Assembly: GCA_964620345.1 (NCBI GenBank)
Contig: CAZUHK010000041.1
Span: forward strand, 1 to 17,976
Length of the DNA: 17,976 bases
From: CAZUHK01 sp964620345
GTDB taxonomy: Bacteria > Planctomycetota > Phycisphaerae > Phycisphaerales > Zrk34
Direction of reading: 5' to 3'
A program made the translations under genes and the position numbers. The notes beneath the pieces are model-generated. The model was not told where the DNA came from and did not search any database. It saw only the letters and a list, made by a program, of their open reading frames with translations. Below, piece after piece: positions 15,291 to 17,976 of this stretch (its first letter is position 1; each line of letters starts with the position of its first letter).

Positions 15291-15308
15291 CGGCTGTGCT
15301 CGGCTGTG
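15291..15308. promoter_or_regulatory. Direct repeat abutting the -35 box: possible activator site
   Basis: CGGCTGTG occurs at 15291-15298 and again at 15301-15308, exactly 10 bases apart. On the minus strand this reads CACAGCCG twice, touching the TTGACC -35 hexamer. Same-face direct repeats beside a -35 are a common layout for an activator dimer; the protein is unknown. Confidence 0.4.
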
Positions 15309-15527
15309 AACACGCGGCAGAGGTGTCATGCGTCACGCGGCGGATGGCGGGGGCGTGTTGCGATCTGTTCTACAGATTTGCCACGCGGCCGGGCACCTTA
15401 ACGACGACCACGTTGTTTTTTCGTGCGGGAACACGACGTTGCAACCGGGATGCGGCGCGGCGCTGGGTGACGGCACCGCCACAACGGGTAAACTACTGTT
15501 CGTCGCACACGCCCCGGAACCGGCACC
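15309..15527. other. Rest of the 307-base divergent intergenic region
   Basis: No gene is seen here. It contains a 6-bp dyad, ATCTGT-TCT-ACAGAT (15363-15377), which could be an operator or a small hairpin, a T6 run near 15415-15421, and a weak TAAACT hexamer around 15489 that could serve the antiporter gene. None of these has a firm assignment. Confidence 0.4.
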
Positions 15528-17183
15528 TTGGATACCTGGCAACCGCTGATCGACATCGTGATCCTGCTGCTGGCGGCGCTGGTGCTGGGCACCGTGGCCG
15601 AGTGGCTCAGGCAGAACGCGATCGTCGGCTACCTCGTCGCCGGCACGCTGGTCGGACCGCACGTCCTGGGCCTGGTCGAGGACTCGGATCAGATGCACCT
15701 GATCGCCGAGCTGGGCGTGGCGCTGCTGTTGTTCACCATCGGCCTGGAGTTCTCGTTCGATCGGCTCAAGAAGCTCGGCCGCATCGCCCTGGCCATCGGC
15801 AGCTTGCAGATCATCATCACCGCCGCGGTGTTCACCGGCATCGCGGCGCTGTTCGGCTGGGACGCCAAGGGCGCGGTCGTGGTCGGCCTGATGGTCGCGA
15901 TGAGCTCGACCGCCTGCGTCATCCGCCTGCTGCAGGACCGGGCGGTTCTGGACACCGTCTACGGCCGGCACGCCCTGGGCGTGCTGCTGGTCCAGGACGT
16001 GGCGGTCGTGCCGATCCTCGTGCTGATCTCGGCGATGAGCAAGGGCGGCGACGTGGCCGCGGCGCTGGGCACGCTGGGCCTGGCCGTGATCGCGGGCCTG
16101 GTGATGCTCGGCGTGTTCTACCTGCTCTCCAGCCAGCTCGTCGCCCGCGCGCTGCACCTGCATCAGTGGGCCAGGAACCGTGAGCTGCCGGTGCTCCTGG
16201 CGATCGTGATGGCCCTGGGCGCGACGATCATCGCCCATCGCCTGCATCTGTCGCCGGCCCTGGGCGCGTTCGTCGCGGGCATGCTGCTGGGCGGCTCGCC
16301 GTTCGCCGTGCAGATCCGTTCGGACGTCGGGGCGATCAAGACCGTTCTGGTCACGCTCTTCTTCGCCTCGATCGGCATGCTCGGCAACCCCGCCTGGGCC
16401 CTGCAGAACGCGCCGCTGGTGATCGGTGTGGTCGGCCTGATCGTCGTGTTCAAGGCCGCGCTGCTGGTCGGCATCCTTCGCGGCCTGCGCCAGCCGACGG
16501 GCATCGGCCTGGCCACCGGGTTGTGTCTGGCGCAGGTCGGTGAGTTCTCCTTCGTCATCGCCCAGATCGCCGCCGGCACCGAGCTGATCGACACCACCAC
16601 CTTCGAGCTCACCGTGACCTCGACGATCCTCACCCTGTTCCTCACGCCTTACCTGGTCCGCGCCGCGCCGCTCGCAGCCCGGGCGATCGAGCGACGCCGC
16701 CGACGCGCCATCGCCCCCACGCCCGCGCCCGATGCCCGTTCCGACGCCGGCCCGCCGATCCTCCTCGTCGGCTTCGGCCCCGCCGGCCAGCGCGTCGCCG
16801 AGGCACTGCTGGCCGATCACCACGATCAACTGATCGTCGTCGACTCAAACCCCCGCAACCTCAAGATGGCCGAGAGCTACGGCCTGGGCACGCAGGTCGG
16901 CGACGCCACCCGCCACGAGGTGATCGAGCACGCCGGCGTCGAACACGCCGTGGCCGTGGTCATCACCATTCCCGACGCCGACGCCGCCCGCCAGGTCATC
17001 CACCTTGTCCGTCAGCTCAACCCCAACGCCACCGTCCTCGCCCGGGCTCGCTACCACGTCTTCCGCTGGGAGCTGCAGTTCGCCGGCGCCCACGTCGTGG
17101 TCGACGAAGAAGACCAGCTCGGCATGGCCCTGGCCACCCGCGTCGAGAGCGTCCTGCGAGGCGAGGCCGTCAGCGACGATTGA
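15528..17183 (+). CDS. Kef/CPA2-family cation:proton antiporter with TrkA-N domain
   Basis: This 551-residue inner-membrane transporter probably exchanges K+ or Na+ for H+. About the first 380 residues make 11-13 transmembrane helices with the hallmarks of the family: GYLVAGTLVGPHVLGL, FTIGLEFSFDRLKKLG, SSTACVIRLL, VLLVQDVAVVPILVL (the QD pair lies in the ion path), LSPALGAFVAGMLLGG and LCLAQVGEFSFVIAQ. A basic linker leads to a cytoplasmic TrkA-N (RCK) domain from about residue 410 with the dinucleotide loop VGFGPAGQRVAEAL and an acidic VVDSNP after the second strand, so gating by NAD(H) is expected. No TrkA-C domain follows. YbaL/KefB are the nearest named types; I cannot say which. The start is TTG at 15528, one residue before DTWQPL. 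The convergent neighbour is at 17359. Confidence 0.93.
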   Translation: MDTWQPLIDIVILLLAALVLGTVAEWLRQNAIVGYLVAGTLVGPHVLGLVEDSDQMHLIAELGVALLLFTIGLEFSFDRLKKLGRIALAIGSLQIIITAAVFTGIAALFGWDAKGAVVVGLMVAMSSTACVIRLLQDRAVLDTVYGRHALGVLLVQDVAVVPILVLISAMSKGGDVAAALGTLGLAVIAGLVMLGVFYLLSSQLVARALHLHQWARNRELPVLLAIVMALGATIIAHRLHLSPALGAFVAGMLLGGSPFAVQIRSDVGAIKTVLVTLFFASIGMLGNPAWALQNAPLVIGVVGLIVVFKAALLVGILRGLRQPTGIGLATGLCLAQVGEFSFVIAQIAAGTELIDTTTFELTVTSTILTLFLTPYLVRAAPLAARAIERRRRRAIAPTPAPDARSDAGPPILLVGFGPAGQRVAEALLADHHDQLIVVDSNPRNLKMAESYGLGTQVGDATRHEVIEHAGVEHAVAVVITIPDADAARQVIHLVRQLNPNATVLARARYHVFRWELQFAGAHVVVDEEDQLGMALATRVESVLRGEAVSDD

Positions 17184-17358
17184 CCCGCTGCGACGTCAGG
17201 GGAAGCCAATCGCGAACCGCCCCCCGCTTTGCGCCGGGGTGCTTTCGCTTGGCGCCTCGGGTTGGGCCGAGTTGGAGTCGATCGAGCCGCTGGTGGCTTC
17301 GTGCGCCTGGCCGATTGCCGCCGCGGCCGGCCGGGCTTGCCCGCGAGGGTCGTCGGGC

Positions 17359-17961
17359 TCAGGGTTGGAGGTTGCCGCGGTGGGGGGCGAGTTTCATGAG
17401 GGTGGGCAGGAGGTAGTTGGCGCCGCGATAGACGAAGACTTGGCCGGAGACGATAAAGGTGGCGCGGTCGCCGCGGTCGGCGACGACCTTTTCCATGTCT
17501 TCGAGCATGCGGCAGGGCATGATGAACATCGGCGGATCGGCCAGGCCGTCCTTGTCGGCCTCGAAGCTGAGCACCCATGGGGTGACGCCGCCGGCGGCGC
17601 GGATCATGCGGGCGCGGCGGGTGAGGATGAACTGGCCTTCTCGCAGCAAGCGGGTGTTCTTGGCGCCGGGCGCCACGCCGATCGCCCGGGCGGGCGTGTC
17701 GGCCGGGTCGGCGTCGTCGGCGGGGCGGGCCGGCTCGATCAGCGGGTTCTGGGCGCGGCGGCGCAGCAGCTCGTTGAGCACGTCCTCGGCCGAGGCGTCG
17801 GCCGGTTGATCCGCGGCATCCGCGGTGGTCGGGGCCTCGTCGGGCGGTGCCGGCGGGGCGTCGGCGTCGGCGGCGTCCTGGGCGACGGTGGCCGCGGCGG
17901 CCAGCAGCAGGGCGGCGATGGCCGGCAGCAGCGTCCAGCGGGTGATCGTGGTGGCGTTCAT
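17359..17961 (-). CDS. Exported protein of unknown function
   Basis: This 200-residue protein begins with a clear signal peptide (MNATTITRWTLLPAIAALLL, probable cleavage after VAQ near residue 28). A low-complexity linker rich in Ala, Asp and Pro follows (about 29-60), then a conserved-looking domain (about 85-200). Its notable stretches are LLREGQFILTRRARMIRAAG, TPWVLSFEADKDGLADPPMF, IMPCRMLEDMEKVVADRGDR and FIVSGQVFVYRGANYLLPTL. The alternation of strands suggests a small beta fold. I recognise no family or catalytic motif. AGGAG lies seven bases before ATG 17961, the best ribosome-binding site in the window. Upstream context is cut off by the window end, so it may belong to an operon with LPS- or envelope-related genes, but this cannot be seen. 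Confidence 0.8.
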   Translation of the reverse strand: MNATTITRWTLLPAIAALLLAAAATVAQDAADADAPPAPPDEAPTTADAADQPADASAEDVLNELLRRRAQNPLIEPARPADDADPADTPARAIGVAPGAKNTRLLREGQFILTRRARMIRAAGGVTPWVLSFEADKDGLADPPMFIMPCRMLEDMEKVVADRGDRATFIVSGQVFVYRGANYLLPTLMKLAPHRGNLQP

Positions 17962-17976
17962 GGGGGCGCTCCTGGT

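Noticed and set aside
17184..17358. Possible terminator between the convergent antiporter and exported-protein genes
   Set aside because: Only short, imperfect GC stems were seen and no T-run follows; nothing specific can be supported in this 175-base stretch.

Overview
This window is GC-rich chromosomal DNA from a bacterium, probably a planctomycete of the Phycisphaerae type. That placement is an inference. It rests on the high GC content, the use of TTG/GTG starts, a GTP-type PEP carboxykinase, several exported or orphan proteins without a familiar family, and small dispersed hairpin repeats. A run of 100 Ns at 2677-2776 marks a scaffold gap, so this is a draft or metagenome assembly.

Layout. 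A membrane-anchored TPR protein (minus, 36-1085) diverges from valS (plus, 1196-4090, interrupted by the gap). valS is followed on the same strand by a YfcE/MJ0936-type metallophosphoesterase and a GNAT acetyltransferase. A repeat and hairpin region (5326-5492) separates these from two unrecognised genes that diverge from each other (minus 5493-6002, plus 6105-6518). Next come a pteridine-reductase-like SDR and a small membrane protein with an acidic tail (both minus). An exported S41 (C-terminal processing) peptidase (plus, 7858-10104) converges on a family-2 glycosyltransferase (minus). Further right are pckG (minus, with a clear terminator), an exported transglutaminase-like protein (minus, with a good promoter), a Kef/CPA2-type cation:proton antiporter with a TrkA-N domain (plus), and an exported protein of unknown function (minus, 17359-17961).

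How the genes fit together. Most are single-gene units of housekeeping or envelope function: translation (valS), gluconeogenesis/anaplerosis (pckG), periplasmic proteolysis and peptide chemistry (S41 peptidase, transglutaminase-like protein), ion homeostasis (Kef-like) and glycan synthesis (GT2). I see no operon encoding a recognisable multi-gene system: no defence island, secretion locus, biosynthetic cluster, CRISPR array or mobile element.

The most unusual structure is at repeat level. The valS frame carries two 35-bp tracts of an octamer repeat in the same codon register, each filling a variable surface loop, plus a GC-rich palindromic insert next to the gap. A dispersed 34-bp repeat supplies the last codons and the stop of the TPR gene and recurs beside a pair of hairpins at 5362-5438. 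Several predicted promoters lie so close to the ATG that the mRNAs would be nearly leaderless.
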